The notes: generated by a model not told the origin, from the letters alone. 64,000 nucleotides of DNA from Gracilaria gracilis (GCA_030374805.1 JARGSG010000053.1:248001-312000), one strand, 5' to 3'; shown: positions 43,188 to 54,228, counted from the stretch's first letter. Numbers and translations are program-made.

Positions 43188-45300
43188 AGCAGATTCCGCT
43201 GGAGGCGTGTGCTCAGTGTTCTCAACCATTGATGCCTGGACACCAGCGGCAGAACCATCTGCAGTAGCGGTTGAATTTCCCTCGCGAGGGGTACGGGGGT
43301 GAGAGCTCACCATGTTCTGGGCAATCGGAGCCGCAATTGTTCGTGGAATATCCATCTTCGCGCGGATGTACGATGCCATCGGAACAGAAGCCTTCTCCTC
43401 AGGTGAGAGGGATTCGTAGTTGGCAATGACTTGTGCCCATTCACGCATGGTTAAAACGCACTGCGGAGAAGTATGCCCTCGCGTATAGCAGAGGTGACAG
43501 ATCAATCCAACAATGGCATTGACGTTCCGAGTATTCGAGAATCGCACCGCTGGGCGGGAAGCTTGCCAGCCAGGCCGTGAAGCCCGGGTTCCACCGTTCT
43601 CATATGACAGTCGAGGCGGTCGAACTCGGTTCGAACCTGCATACAGCAGTGTATTGTCCGGAGCCGTTGGAAACGAGGCATCCGTGGTTGAGGGAAGCTC
43701 CGTTGTCGGGATTGAAAGCATATCGCTACGGGCAAAGTGAACCTGATCATACTCCTTATTGGAGTGTTCATCAGCCAGCATTGACGCCGACGGGGTTCCC
43801 GATTCCGAAATCAACGCTTTAACGGACTTCAACCGGGTACCCGGGACTCGTGCGCGTAGCGCGTTGCCTTCGGCGCGTGCATACCGCTCTAGTTCCAAGT
43901 ACGTAGTCTTACGGTTCTCTTCACGGCGACGGGCCACTAGGGTCCGTATAGGCGGGTCTAGTCCATCAAAGAACATGGTACAAAGCTCTTGAGCGGAGTA
44001 AACATTGCCACATCGGTGGAAGGCCTTATTCAGGCGCACCGAGTAATCGGTTTCCGTTTCGCCAGGGCGTTGTTTGGTGTCTCTCAGAGCAAGGTTAGCC
44101 GATTGGATGGCGGTGCCAGTGGCATATGATCTCAGTAGATACTGAACTGCTTCAGGCCAGCAGGTAACCCCTCCTTCAGAGGCGCGAGATGAACCTCTTA
44201 CAGAGTGCTTACTGGTCTTCCGAAAGTCCGCGTAGAAAAGAGGGCAGCGCGACAAACGCCTGTCCTTCATTCATCCCAAAGATGTCGGTCTCCGCTACAA
44301 AGCGTGATAGGAAATCCAACACCAAGATGGGATCATCGCCTGTAAACAGTTGATTACGGAGCGACAGCTGCATCCGTTTGATACAGTCTTTGACCTTTCT
44401 CGTCCCACGGGGAGTTCTATCCAATGAGGAGTCCTCCAAACGGTACTACTGGTATGACAACAGTTTCTTGTAGAGCACATCGGTAGGCTTCAACTCTTTT
44501 AATCCGGAGTGCTTCCTTCCCTTCGAGCGGGCGCGTATCACACCTTGGGTGGCTGATGACCGCTTTGAGCGTGACGAACGCTCACGAGGGGCTTCTTCTA
44601 CCGACGAGTCGGGCAAATCAGACCCGGTTGACCGGCGTTAAGAAAGAGAAGATGCTGACGAATCAGAGTCGTAGTTCTTCCGCTCTTTGCGTGCTTTGGA
44701 TCCACTGAACTTCTTGTCACGGTGTGAAACAGCAACCGGCTCAGCCGTGCAATTGGCTCCAACCAGAACAGTTTGTTCCACCGTTCCCAAACGTGCGTGG
44801 AGGCGGGTAAACTTTTCAGCCACGTCCTCCACGAAATTAGCGGGTCCTCCGAAAGCTTCCAAGAGGGAGTTGACATCACCACGCATTACGCGGAGATCCT
44901 CAGAAAAGTCCTGCAAAGCAGTGTCATCCACCTTCTTTCGAAGTAGCGAAAACTCCTTAGCAAGGATAGCATGGGCAGCCCGCATAGAGCGGAAATGCTC
45001 TTCCACAGTTAAGTGGGGGGTGTCATTGACAGTAGCCCTCAGAGGTGCCTCAGGGGTGGGAGCTACGGAAGGTACCGTACCTCATACGATAGGGGCGGGA
45101 CCAGCAACAGCAGGATCCGGTCCATCACATCGATGAGGGTTGATCAACGACGTGGGAGGAAGTCGAGTGGTCGTCGGCACAGCTTCAGTAGCCGGCATCC
45201 CTTCGGTCCGGGACCGTGAACGGGTGGGAATCCGTGACGAAAGTGGCGGATCCGATCTTCCAGTCTGACTGCGTGTCTGCGGACGATTTGACAGCGTCAT
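43176..45300 (-). pseudogene. Gypsy gag
   Basis: The ATG at 45300 opens MTLSNRPQTRSQTGRSD. The first frame carries TGA near 45080, TAA near 44640 and TAG near 44450. It includes a coiled region (EEHFRSMRAAHAILAKEF) and the capsid block DDPILVLDFLSRFVAETD. After a frame change near 44.22 kb the last 364 codons continue (QRPGETETDYSVRLNKAFHR, CTMFFDGLDPPIRTLVARR). ICHLCYTRGHTSPQC is a CCHC-like knuckle (C-x2-C-x4-H-x4-C). The gene ends at TAA 43178-43176, where protease-pol continues in the -1 frame. Confidence 0.8.
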
Positions 45301-45460
45301 AACAAGAACAACCGTGCAACGGGATAATCGACAGCCAATTGGCTGGGACTTCCAGTGAGCTTCCAAATAGAGACAAGGGCAAAAGGACTGACCTCGCAAC
45401 GAGTGAGTTCACGAGTGAATCTTCGGACAAAACTAGTCGTTTCTAGGTCAGGAGAACACT

Positions 45461-46323
45461 TGTGGAGCAACGCCTTTGGGGGGAAAAGTGCATGCTCACG
45501 AAGACGTTCGGAATCTTCCCCTCGACAGGGCAGCACAGCGAACGGAGCACTCCGGGAATGACACAGCTAAGCCGGGTGTAAATTTGAGGTCAAACCGTCA
45601 CGACAAGCGTCAAAGCGTGAGGCTGATTAGTAGTCGGTAGAGATCCACGTGTTCACACTGTCACGAGATGAGTCCTCGAAAAAGAGTAGCACGGCAACGA
45701 AAAGGTGACGGAAACGGGCCACTGCGAACAGGGCAAAAATGCAAACCCAAAAAGGGGAGAAGGCAAACCACCAGAGTGGGAAAACGAGAGAGAGAATAAA
45801 ACAAACCCAATACAGGGGCGAATTTATGACAATAGGTCGGAACAAGACACACAAATAGTGATTATACTCTGAGCGCCACAAGGGTGGGTAACTTTACGTG
45901 AACAACGCAGTCGTCACTTCACTTGGAGGTGAACAATCCGCGAAGGCGTGATAGTTAGAGCCAGGAAGCCCTTGCTTGCCAAGGAGCAGTTTACTTGGGG
46001 GAGCGATGCTAAACCCTCTAAGTACTGAGCTCGGCGCACCACTGACAGTGGGACACAGTGGGTGCGCCGGGCAAAATAATCTATAAAATATCTAAATAAA
46101 TACAGCAATGCTGGGTGAACTGCCTCCGGCATATCCGTGCTACACGTGTGCTATTCACACCCGCTAAGCGGCGACTAGAGCCGTAAAATTCACGCGTACA
46201 TGTGTGGAGATTTCCTCAGCGAGGCGACACGCTAATAGCGGTGTAGCTCATATATATCTACTAACGCATGATGTGGAAATTAACTAAGTACCTCAAATCG
46301 CCTCCAAGGAGCGTTGTCCTTCA
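45461..46323 (-). repeat. 5' LTR of the large gypsy element (863 bp)
   Basis: It is the right copy, with TG...CA ends, flanked on the right by AGAGG. On the minus strand the sequence after it (AGTGTTCTCCTGACCTAG) has no TGG and does not look like a standard tRNA 3'-end primer site. Confidence 0.9.
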
Positions 46324-46660
46324 AGAGGGTTCGGCCACTTCGCATTTGACTCTAAGTAATTCCTTTCATCCACAATATGAATTGTAAAGTCTTCATGAGT
46401 TACACCTGAAGGAAGGTGAACAACAACAGTACACCGTTTTGTCGTTGTTTGAGGTTCCGTCCATTCCGAAAGGAGTCTGAAAGGCATAAAGAACTATTCG
46501 GAGAATAACATTTGAACTCCATCGTCCACGTCTGAGGGGCTAGAGTAAGAAGCGGCATTTCCTGAGCTACCACTGCCAGAAATCTCAGAATTCTTGTTTT
46601 TTCCGGATAGATGTGTATCTCGATCACCACTAACAGACCGGTTTAAAGTATTTGCATCTT
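46324..46660 (-). pseudogene. Accessory gene of DNA transposon copy B, 5' part
   Basis: The minus-strand frame reads TTTKRCTVVVHLPSGVTHED and NAKWPNPL, aligned with the accessory gene of copy A (TTKY, then IEWPDPM), with one stop upstream of the conserved part. It is broken at AGAGG by the gypsy insertion and resumes at 34909. Confidence 0.6.
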
Positions 46661-48146
46661 CTTTCTCGTCATTAACTGCGACAAGTCAGACACTAGAAAC
46701 ACTATGTAATGTAAAAAGATTGTAGAACCCACCATCGCGGCTGATTCCAAGCTCTTAGAGTAACCTTAAATATCTTGTGCGAAACGTCGGCAAACGGGGT
46801 TGACGGAAGACATCTTCAGAATTCTACACCGCGACAACCGATTCCTTACCAGTCAGTTGGCCCCATTGTAGTCGTCTTGTTAATATTATGATGGCTTTCG
46901 AGTTTTTGGTAAGCCGGAGTGTGAGTTTCTTCGTTTTGCGTAGCTTACTGGGCGGCATCAAGCAAAGTTCGAATAGTTTTCGAGAAGAATGGAACTTCGA
47001 TAGTGGCAAGCGGTCCAAAAGTTCTTTTCGCAACTTCAGGGGACTTTTATGTTGCTCTTAGAGTCTGATTTTGTTCCGTTAGGTGTTCTCTCAAGTAGGG
47101 AATCATCGAATGAAAGAGGTTTGAGAGGCAATAGCCTCATAAATTAAGCGTACGTAGAGCCTAACCAGTCTCTGCTGAGACCTAGACCCGTCAGGGAGAG
47201 TCCTAAGAAATTCAGAGGGCTGAAAGGCGACAAACCCTGCAGGAAAAAAATCATGCGTTGAAGTTAAGTAGCTATGGCTTTCGTTTGAAAACTTACGTAC
47301 ACTTACTTTTCAAGTTGTGTATATATACTGCAACATGTTTTTGTGTACTTTCTCGAGCACATATAGAGTTTTGTGACAATTGTACTTTCTCTGTGGAGAA
47401 CTTTAAAATGGTCAATCGAGTCTAGTTCTTTTACATCGCAAAGCTAAAGATAATTTCAAATTGTATATCTACTTTTTTGTGGTCACCCTGAACAAAATTT
47501 GAACTGTAGTGCTCGATTCAAAGCAAATATACACCAAATTCGCGGCATATACACTGATTTAAATGCCTTTATGAAGCACGAAGTCTGGGTTTAAGCTCTT
47601 GATCTTACAGATGTTGTTAGATCTGCAACCAACAAGAGGTGATGCAACAAATGAAGGCTACAACGACGTTCTAATTTTGAACTACGAGTCTCTGTTCTCC
47701 ACACACATCTGTCTATATACAGCCATCTTTCTCCGTATTCTCAACTTTTTTTTTCACAGACAACGTTACCGGTGCCAATAATTTTAAATGTTACTTCCTG
47801 CTTACAGCGGTAAGAGTTCGATGTGCTCCAACAATACTGGTTATGGCATTATACCGTGCTCTAAAACATTTGGGTATTGGTTTGGGGGGCAAATACCTGT
47901 ACCTATTGTGTGGTGTATTTCAGCTCAGATCAAATTGTCTGCAGTAACAGTGAATTTGAGGGCAAGTCCATGATGTGCAGTAGAAAGTACAGGATAAGTT
48001 TTCCGCTCCACCATACGTTGTGAGTTTTCTTGAAGACATCTCCAGATTCTTTTCAGATATGAATCGAGAGTTAGGTAGATACAGGAAAGCGTCATTGTAA
48101 AAACAGGTGAAAACATTGAAAACTATATATAAAAACTGTCGGATCT
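46661..48146. other. Central region of DNA transposon copy B
   Basis: AT-rich sequence between the divergent genes, the counterpart of 2723-3893. A minus-strand frame at 47033-46824 (KELLDRLPLSKFHSS) is basic but has no match in copy A. No other gene is seen. Confidence 0.5.
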
Positions 48147-49160
48147 GTGCAGATCGTTAGATATCTTTCAATTTCCTCAGCGCACGGATATTTCTGCGAC
48201 ATGAAACCATTCACATTTCTGAACCTAGCGTCTCCCATGCTTCAATTCTGTCCAGGATTATGTTCATCTATGTTGCTCCGGAATTATCGTTCTTTGTTCG
48301 GAGTTTCACCACTTTTGTGCTCTTTTATATGGAAAAAACTACGAGCAAGGAACCAGGAAGGTTCTTGTTAAAGCCCATTCATTTATTGTGAACGTTGATG
48401 TTTCTGAAAATCTATGCAACTGAAGCAGTGCATTGCTCCATTACGCAAGTAGATCCAAAAACGTTTAGAAAATGGACGTGGACTACGGTTAAACACCTCG
48501 CAGAACTTCAGGAAGTAATTCTTGCTAACAGATCTTGAGCTGTAGTTTTTACTTACACATTATATAGATTTTTTTAAATTGCGTCAAAGTGCGTCACTTG
48601 TTGAAAATAATTTCATTTCAGTAGATGGAATCGACTGCAAGGTACAGGAACCGAAGGATTTTAATTTTTTGTGGGTTTTCCACAAATTTAGAGCTGCCGT
48701 GTTGCGCTATGAAATTGGTACAGCTCACCAGAAGGGCTTAGTTGCTTGGGTACATGGTCCATTTCCAGCCAGAAAATACCCGATCTTTGCAACTTTCAAT
48801 TAGGCCTAAAATCATGCCTGCTACCGAACGAAAAGGTCGTAACTGATAACGGATATGCTGACGAAAAATGTGTAACACCGGCAAATGTTTTTGTGGAGCT
48901 GGGAGACCGGCATAAGTATGTCAGAGTCCAACATGAAGTTCTCAACGATTGTATCTCGTGCAATGGCGCCATTGTGGGAGCTCAATGTGACTGCAACTTG
49001 AAGTATGATAATACCAAGGGTATCGTTCTCGAAGTTTCGGCGGTCTTCTGGCCACACATAGTCAGAACGCAGTTTACCACGCGGACGGGTCAATTCGCCA
49101 AGCTGCCCGCTGCCGTTGTCGCTGATGAGCGTCGCTACTTCGAACATTTTGACTCCGTCT
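48147..49160 (+). pseudogene. DDE transposase of DNA transposon copy B, decayed
   Basis: It is homologous to the transposase of copy A: SLFGVSPLLCSFIWKKL, then VDPKTFRKWTWTTVKHLAELQ, VDGIDCKVQEPKDFN (first Asp), VVTDNGYADEKCVTP (second Asp) and RVQHEVLNDCIS (Glu). One base is missing near 48790, where the frame must change between FPARKYP and DLCNFQLGLKS, and the N-terminal part is split by stops. Splice sites seem altered. The copy is inactive. Confidence 0.8.
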
Positions 49161-49270
49161 TCACCGCAATTGCCTTTTATTCAATAAATAATGTCTTATT
49201 AATAGAAACAATGTTATTTGATAGAATCTGGGGTTTTCTTGTAATAAAACATGGTCGTTATGTAGTAGTG

Positions 49271-49800
49271 TCATTTTAATACCTTTTTCTGGTCTACATA
49301 GTCTGTTGTCGCAGTATAGTCTTTTTGCAACCCGTTTATAAGGTCATGTCGGTTTCCAGAATTGAATAGAGAAGTAAGATTGATATAATATCCTTCTAAA
49401 AGCTTGATCAATGTTTTTTCGGAAACGTTGACAATATTGATATTTAGAAGTCGTGTAATGTCCTTAATAGGTGTTTTATGTACCTTTTTATCCTTTCGTA
49501 ATGAGGCATCTGCTACTTTGTTTTCAATTTTTTTCACATAGCATATGGTATTGTCAAATTTTTGCATGTATTGAACTCATCGGGTTTGTTTTCTAGACAG
49601 ATTTTTTTGGGTCTCTAGGTACTTTAGAGGATGATGATCAGTGTGTGTGATAAACTTCGATCCATGCAGTTATGAACGCCATGTTTTTAAAGCAAATATG
49701 ATGGCTAATAATTCTCCTTTGCGTGTAGTGTAGTTCTGTTTTGCTTCATTGAGCTTTCTCACTAAATGTTGAATTAAAACCGTTTCAAAAGCTTGGGGTA
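49271..49800 (-). pseudogene. AT-rich gypsy RNase H fragment
   Basis: The minus strand reads TTRKGELLAIIFALKTWRS, a stop, THTDHHPLKYLETQKNLSRK, then YMQKFDNTICYVKKIENKVA, the standard RNase H end of Ty3/gypsy. It has a much lower GC content than the other gypsy elements here and belongs to a different lineage. Nothing of integrase proper remains. Confidence 0.8.
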
Positions 49801-50239
49801 ATATTAGCGAACGACGGGCATTGTTCATCGAGAAGGCATACCGTGACTCGAATGATCTTTACTAGGGCGTTTGCCCAACTACAACTGCATTCATTTAGAG
49901 AGACCGGAAGCAATTGCTTTTTGGAAAACCAGCCAAAACGTGCGGATTATTTTTCTATTCACGTCACTGAACTACTGGGGCGTGGTTACGTAGAGTTGGC
50001 CTTCAGGAGTTCCAGCTCTGCAGAGGGGTTTCGATTCTACTAAGGAATAAGCAAATGATGTAAGATAACAGTTTTCTTTTAATGCTCTGGGAAAACCCGC
50101 TTAAAACCGCAGAGGAGGAAAGGCCAAATACAGCGGGAGACCTACGAACCACGCCAATGAGACACCAGAACAGCTATTCCATGCTCATCTTATTAGCCAC
50201 CATAATCCTTCCATTCTCGATTCCGATCGCACGCTATTC
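49801..50239. other. Spacer, no gene seen
   Basis: This is the transition from repeat-rich DNA to the gene island. No feature is recognised. Confidence 0.5.
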
Positions 50240-50728
50240 TTAGTTGCATGCCGCCAAACAAATCTGGAACGGAACTTGGCATAATGCAGGAATTGGTGAA
50301 ACCCTCTCGCAAAGAACCAGTGCTGCTCTGCAAGCGATTTCACAAATCTCTCCGCGTTCACCAGCGCTTACACTGTCGGATGAATTCTCTAGGTTCTGTA
50401 TAGCAGTTGCACCGGCATATGCGGTTACCTCCGCTGTGCACTGCTCAATGTCTGGTACCCCTGAGCAGTTGCGATTAGCACAACTTGTGATTTCCTCGAC
50501 AGCCGTGAGCGCCCCAGCTAAGCATTCTTGCCTCAGATTGGCGCAACCGGGAGTGTTACAGGCCAAAACGCAAAGTGGGCAACTACCAAGATCTCCAGCC
50601 AAACATCTGGCGTTAAAGCCGGTGCATCTTACATCAATGCATTGTGCTTCCACAGATGACGTGAAAAGAACAAAAATGGCGAGAAGGCAAAGGTTGAAGA
50701 AGCCACCAAAATAATTGAATCGCGACAT
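50240..50728 (-). CDS. Small secreted cysteine-rich protein
   Basis: A 162-residue protein. Residues 1-28 form a signal peptide (FFNLCLLAIFVLFTSSVEA), with cleavage likely before QC. The mature part has 17 cysteines, in clusters such as CPLCVLACNTPGC, CANRNC and CEIACRAALVLC, implying a disulfide-rich extracellular fold. No family is recognised. It is intronless. The start is supported by the signal peptide and a TATA-like box about 125 bp upstream. It is the first host-like gene to the right of the repeat block. It might be a cell-wall or defence peptide; that is speculation. Confidence 0.8.
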   Translation of the reverse strand: MSRFNYFGGFFNLCLLAIFVLFTSSVEAQCIDVRCTGFNARCLAGDLGSCPLCVLACNTPGCANLRQECLAGALTAVEEITSCANRNCSGVPDIEQCTAEVTAYAGATAIQNLENSSDSVSAGERGEICEIACRAALVLCERVSPIPALCQVPFQICLAACN

Positions 50729-50850
50729 TTTGAAAAGATCTTCTGTGCTCAGTTTTTAGCAATAGCAATGAAGTAATAGGTTGAGTAGCTGGGTGGACGT
50801 GATGGTGAGAAGAGTTAAAGGAACTTTCGCGGGGTAGAGCTGGGGCAGCG

Positions 50851-50858
50851 TATTTAAA
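50851..50858 (-). promoter_or_regulatory. TATA-like box of the cysteine-rich gene
   Basis: TTTAAATA on the minus strand, about 125 bp upstream of the ATG at 50728. Confidence 0.45.
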
Positions 50859-50879
50859 GGCAAAGCTCAAGATGGTCAA

Positions 50880-52235
50880 TGGCCAGGCTTAGCTATCAAG
50901 TCTATTACTTTCATTGCCTGAGTCAGCAGAAACGTTTTGTCTAAAATCTGCTCTGCTACGCGCAGCACTTGAGAGAAGAACATGATTTATAATGCTTGCA
51001 AAAGGGGAGCCATCTAACCCCCCCCCCCCCCCCCCCCCATCGAAGTTTGCGCAGATGCACTAATGATGGTGGTAGTTGTGTATTGCGAGCAAGTTGGAAA
51101 TAGCAAGAAACCCAATTTGTTGTGGTATCGTCATGCACAGCATTTGGCAGACGTTGTCTCGTGTAGCAGTACAGAATAATGATGATTGGGCACTGCACAC
51201 ATCCATGACACATATCTCGTCATGAGTGGTGCGTCACACACCATATGCACATGTGTTGAAGAATGATGAAGGGACTGCAAGGATCACGAGTGCAAAATTT
51301 GCGCCTTTCCCTGGTGAGATCATGAGATAACGTGATCAGCACACCCAAAGCGATGCAAACCAACCAAGGTGCAAACTGGACACAAGTCCGCGTTCTTGCT
51401 TCCTCACCCACATGGGACATTTCGTTTACGTTACTTAGCAAGGGTATTCCTTATCCCTCGACATCATGGTGGGCTCACACTGGAATTAAAGCTCATATAC
51501 ATATGTCTTCAAAAGTAGATATCCGTCTTGCTATAGGTTCCATTTGATGCCAAAGAGAATTTAGTACTGTTTGTTCATGGCAAGCTTTATTTTTCTTTCA
51601 AACTAGCTACCAACCTGTCCGTAACAGGTCCAAATCGACAACCTCCAGCTTGGAAAAGTTGTACAACAAGGAGATGGTGAGACCTTTGCAAAAGCTCAAG
51701 ACCTGCTTTCTCTTTAATATCGACGACGCTTTTCTGTTTCTGAAACACGGTTAAGGCTCATGTGAAAACTTGGCTCTCTCATTACGCCAGCAACTGTGGT
51801 ACCTCGAATCCAATCAAGCTCTGAAAAGTTTTCTTTCCTTCCATCCCACTTTCACCTGCACTACATGGGAGTGCATACGGACGCACAACAATAAGCGATA
51901 GAGAAAAGCTTCCGCCAACGTCAGGGAAACGGGTCCTTGGACTGATGATTCGCTGTGTGGCACGAACCAGTGATCATCCCACACACACACACACATCTTT
52001 GGGGAGGCTATTTCGGCGCCGAGAAACAGCATACACAATTGTTGACTTCGCCATTAACTCAAAACGCGAGCGAGTCGAGCGCCGTATTCATGTACATGTA
52101 TTACAGCAACGAAACCAACAACAAGCTTCCTAAAATTGAAGTTCCAATTGGTCAGGAGACTGCGGGAATTGTCGCTTTTTGACTGTTGTCGAGAGAGTCA
52201 TTTGTTTCTTACGTAGATGTTTTTAATAATCGTAT
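50880..52235. other. Intergenic, no gene recognised
   Basis: It contains a run of 21 C at 51018-51038 and a short CA repeat near 51980-51994. Short open frames without family character are present (plus 51332-51547, plus 51955-52182). Confidence 0.5.
51018..51038. repeat. Homopolymer of 21 C
   Basis: An uninterrupted C run (G on the minus strand), likely to be length-variable and to form a G-quadruplex on the minus strand. Confidence 0.9.
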
Positions 52236-52393
52236 TGTAGGCTGCTACGTTTTTATGGCGACATAACGATGTCATCTACTCGTCTACGTCGGTCAGGAAA
52301 AATGTACGTCGAAGCATTGAAGTTCGTACAAAAGGCTGACAATGCTTTTTTAAAAAACGCGTGTCTAAATTAAATATGAAAAGGCAGCAATTT
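52236..52393 (+). repeat. 158-bp repeat, copy 2
   Basis: It is the reverse complement of 33774-33931 with a handful of substitutions. On the plus strand it encodes STRLRRSGKMYVEALKFV and a stop after NACLN, the same ending as copy 1. Confidence 0.75.
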
Positions 52394-52622
52394 AGGATTT
52401 TCCCGCATCTCCCTGCTCATGAACTTTACACGAGACGAGCGCTCGCAAGCGGCTCAAAAAGCGATTTGCAGCATTTCGCAGGCTGATTTCTTGAAAACTG
52501 TAGATAGGTGCAGACATTAAAAAAGTTTTGTTCGGCCTTTTTGTCACCCTCTCCAGAATCTGGAGTTCTGATATCAAGTGGTGTCTCTAGAACAGATTCA
52601 TATCTCATGTTCAAATATAAAA

Positions 52623-54029
52623 CTACCAACGAAACAGTTTGCTAGCCATGTATATCTGGCGAATCAAGTAATCTTCGACTAATCGTTGCCATGAATTCTC
52701 GGCTCCAGTACAAGCAGTGACAGAAACTTCCCCGAAATGAATGTCTTTGCTTAACAACAATCTATGGCTTGCCTGGTTCACAAGCGCCCGCTTGACGATA
52801 CAAACACTTTTCGTCTCACAAAGCTGCTCGTACGACACAAGTTTGCCTCTGAGGAGGACAAGATGACCGCGAGTACCGCACGGAATTCCTCCCGACGGAC
52901 ACAACACTTCGGCTTCAATATGTTCGGCGTGAAGCATGGACTCATCATTGATCCCCATGCGGCGCAACCAAGAAACTTCAAGGCATACGTCTTCGTCATT
53001 TTCGACATCATTTAGGGACGGCTTCGTCGTAGCCGAACCAGAGGGGCGCGATGACGTCTCAGAATCATCCACGCCATCATTTACCGTGCTCGGTGAAGAC
53101 GTGGCAAGCGCTCCTTCTAGCGAGGGGCCTTCGCAATCGAAGAGGTCTTTAGCATTTGCCTGAATCTCAGCGATAACCCCTGCCTGTTCGTCAATCGTAG
53201 GTCCGCCTATCTGTGCTTCTGGGGAATATTTAAATGCTTGGTTTTTCTCATAGAATGCACCAGGGCTGACGGGACATTGCTCACCGCGGACTACTCGACT
53301 GACTGTGAAGCTGACAATGTCGCGAAAAGGCGCGCGGCGCAGAGCAAAACCGGTAACCGCTGCAACAGTTGTATTCGATGGGTTACACGTTGCGCAGAAC
53401 TCGCCGTCAACACATTCTCTGACATTTGCTGAACATTCCTCGGCCACTATGTTCCCAATGCGTCGGAACGGACCTTGCAATGTAGGCTCGATATCATTTC
53501 CTTCCGCATCGGTCAAGGCAACGGAAACTTTCTCCCCGTTGCATTCCAACAGCTGCTCCGTTTGGCGATTAGCCGCCTCAAATGTCCCTTTCGGAAATGC
53601 ACTCTGGAAAAATTCGAACCCAAAAACGCTTGAAGTTACACGAATGGCGATGCCTGGAACAACAGACGATTGGAAGGTGTTAACCATGTGTACCTCAGAA
53701 GGCTCTGTATCAAATACAGTTGAAAGGATTGCAGATCCTGTGTTTCCATCTGTGGCATCGATTTCCGGTACATTGACATCAGCAAGCTTTGGGTCCTCTG
53801 GTATGGTTGGGAATAATTCGAGAACGACATCTGTTTCGCTGCAGGAGAACACCCATTTAACAACCTCTGCCTTAGTTCCCAATGGACAGTGAAACAAAAA
53901 GTAGGGCTGGCAATCGGAAGGTTCTTGTGCACACGATGTGAGTTCACATTCTGTGAATAGATTTGATAGGGCGGCCACAAACAGAGGGGCCAAGCTCACC
54001 AAGGCGACGGAGATGAGTACATTCGCCAT
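52623..54029 (-). CDS. Secreted protein of unknown function (468 residues)
   Basis: I chose the Met at 54029 (ANVLISVALVSLAPLFVAAL) as start. It begins a clear signal peptide, and a TATATA box lies about 70 bp upstream, whereas the frame's first Met at 54116 would be upstream of that box. The mature protein is acidic, with cysteine motifs near the N-terminus (CELTSCAQEPSDC), a central CVDGEFCATCNPSN and a Ser/Thr-rich linker (SSPSTVNDGVDDSETSS) before a C-terminal domain with CPSGGIPCG and CETKSVC. It is intronless. No family is recognised. Presumably it is extracellular. Confidence 0.78.
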   Translation of the reverse strand: MANVLISVALVSLAPLFVAALSNLFTECELTSCAQEPSDCQPYFLFHCPLGTKAEVVKWVFSCSETDVVLELFPTIPEDPKLADVNVPEIDATDGNTGSAILSTVFDTEPSEVHMVNTFQSSVVPGIAIRVTSSVFGFEFFQSAFPKGTFEAANRQTEQLLECNGEKVSVALTDAEGNDIEPTLQGPFRRIGNIVAEECSANVRECVDGEFCATCNPSNTTVAAVTGFALRRAPFRDIVSFTVSRVVRGEQCPVSPGAFYEKNQAFKYSPEAQIGGPTIDEQAGVIAEIQANAKDLFDCEGPSLEGALATSSPSTVNDGVDDSETSSRPSGSATTKPSLNDVENDEDVCLEVSWLRRMGINDESMLHAEHIEAEVLCPSGGIPCGTRGHLVLLRGKLVSYEQLCETKSVCIVKRALVNQASHRLLLSKDIHFGEVSVTACTGAENSWQRLVEDYLIRQIYMASKLFRW

Positions 54030-54096
54030 GTTGCAGAGGTGGAGTAGAGGGCTGGCTGGCTTGTCGAGCCAGTGAATGGGTGAAGGGAAAAGAGTA

Positions 54097-54104
54097 GATA
54101 TATA
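54097..54104 (-). promoter_or_regulatory. TATA box of the secreted-protein gene
   Basis: CTATATAT on the minus strand, about 70 bp upstream of the chosen ATG, decides between the two candidate starts. Confidence 0.6.
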
Positions 54105-54228
54105 GCAACTGCTCATGCGAATATCATGTGCCTAGCTAGAACGGAGAATACCATTATTCTTCTAGGCCCACTCGACAGGCGACACCACGTAGAGGAAGGA
54201 GAGCAAAGGTTATGTGTCCAGATACGTT

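Larger units (their letters stand above)
34905..46328 (-). mobile_element. Large Ty3/gypsy chromovirus with an antisense gene, complete with LTRs
   Basis: The element is 34910-46323 (11414 bp) between direct repeats AGAGG at 34905-34909 and 46324-46328. Both LTRs are 863 bp with TG...CA ends and differ at about 29 positions by eye. On the minus strand it has gag, protease, RT, RNase H, integrase and chromodomain. Between chromodomain and 3' LTR there are a further 2 kb with a gene on the opposite strand. It is inserted in the accessory gene of a DNA transposon. Stops in gag and RT make it non-autonomous at present, although RT (YLDD) and integrase catalytic residues are intact. Confidence 0.93.

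Noticed and set aside
50244..50714. Plus-strand open frame of 156 codons
   Set aside because: It mirrors the cysteine-rich gene, which has a signal peptide and a regular cysteine pattern on the minus strand.
53305..53892. Plus-strand open frame of 195 codons
   Set aside because: It is antisense to the secreted-protein gene, with no motif.
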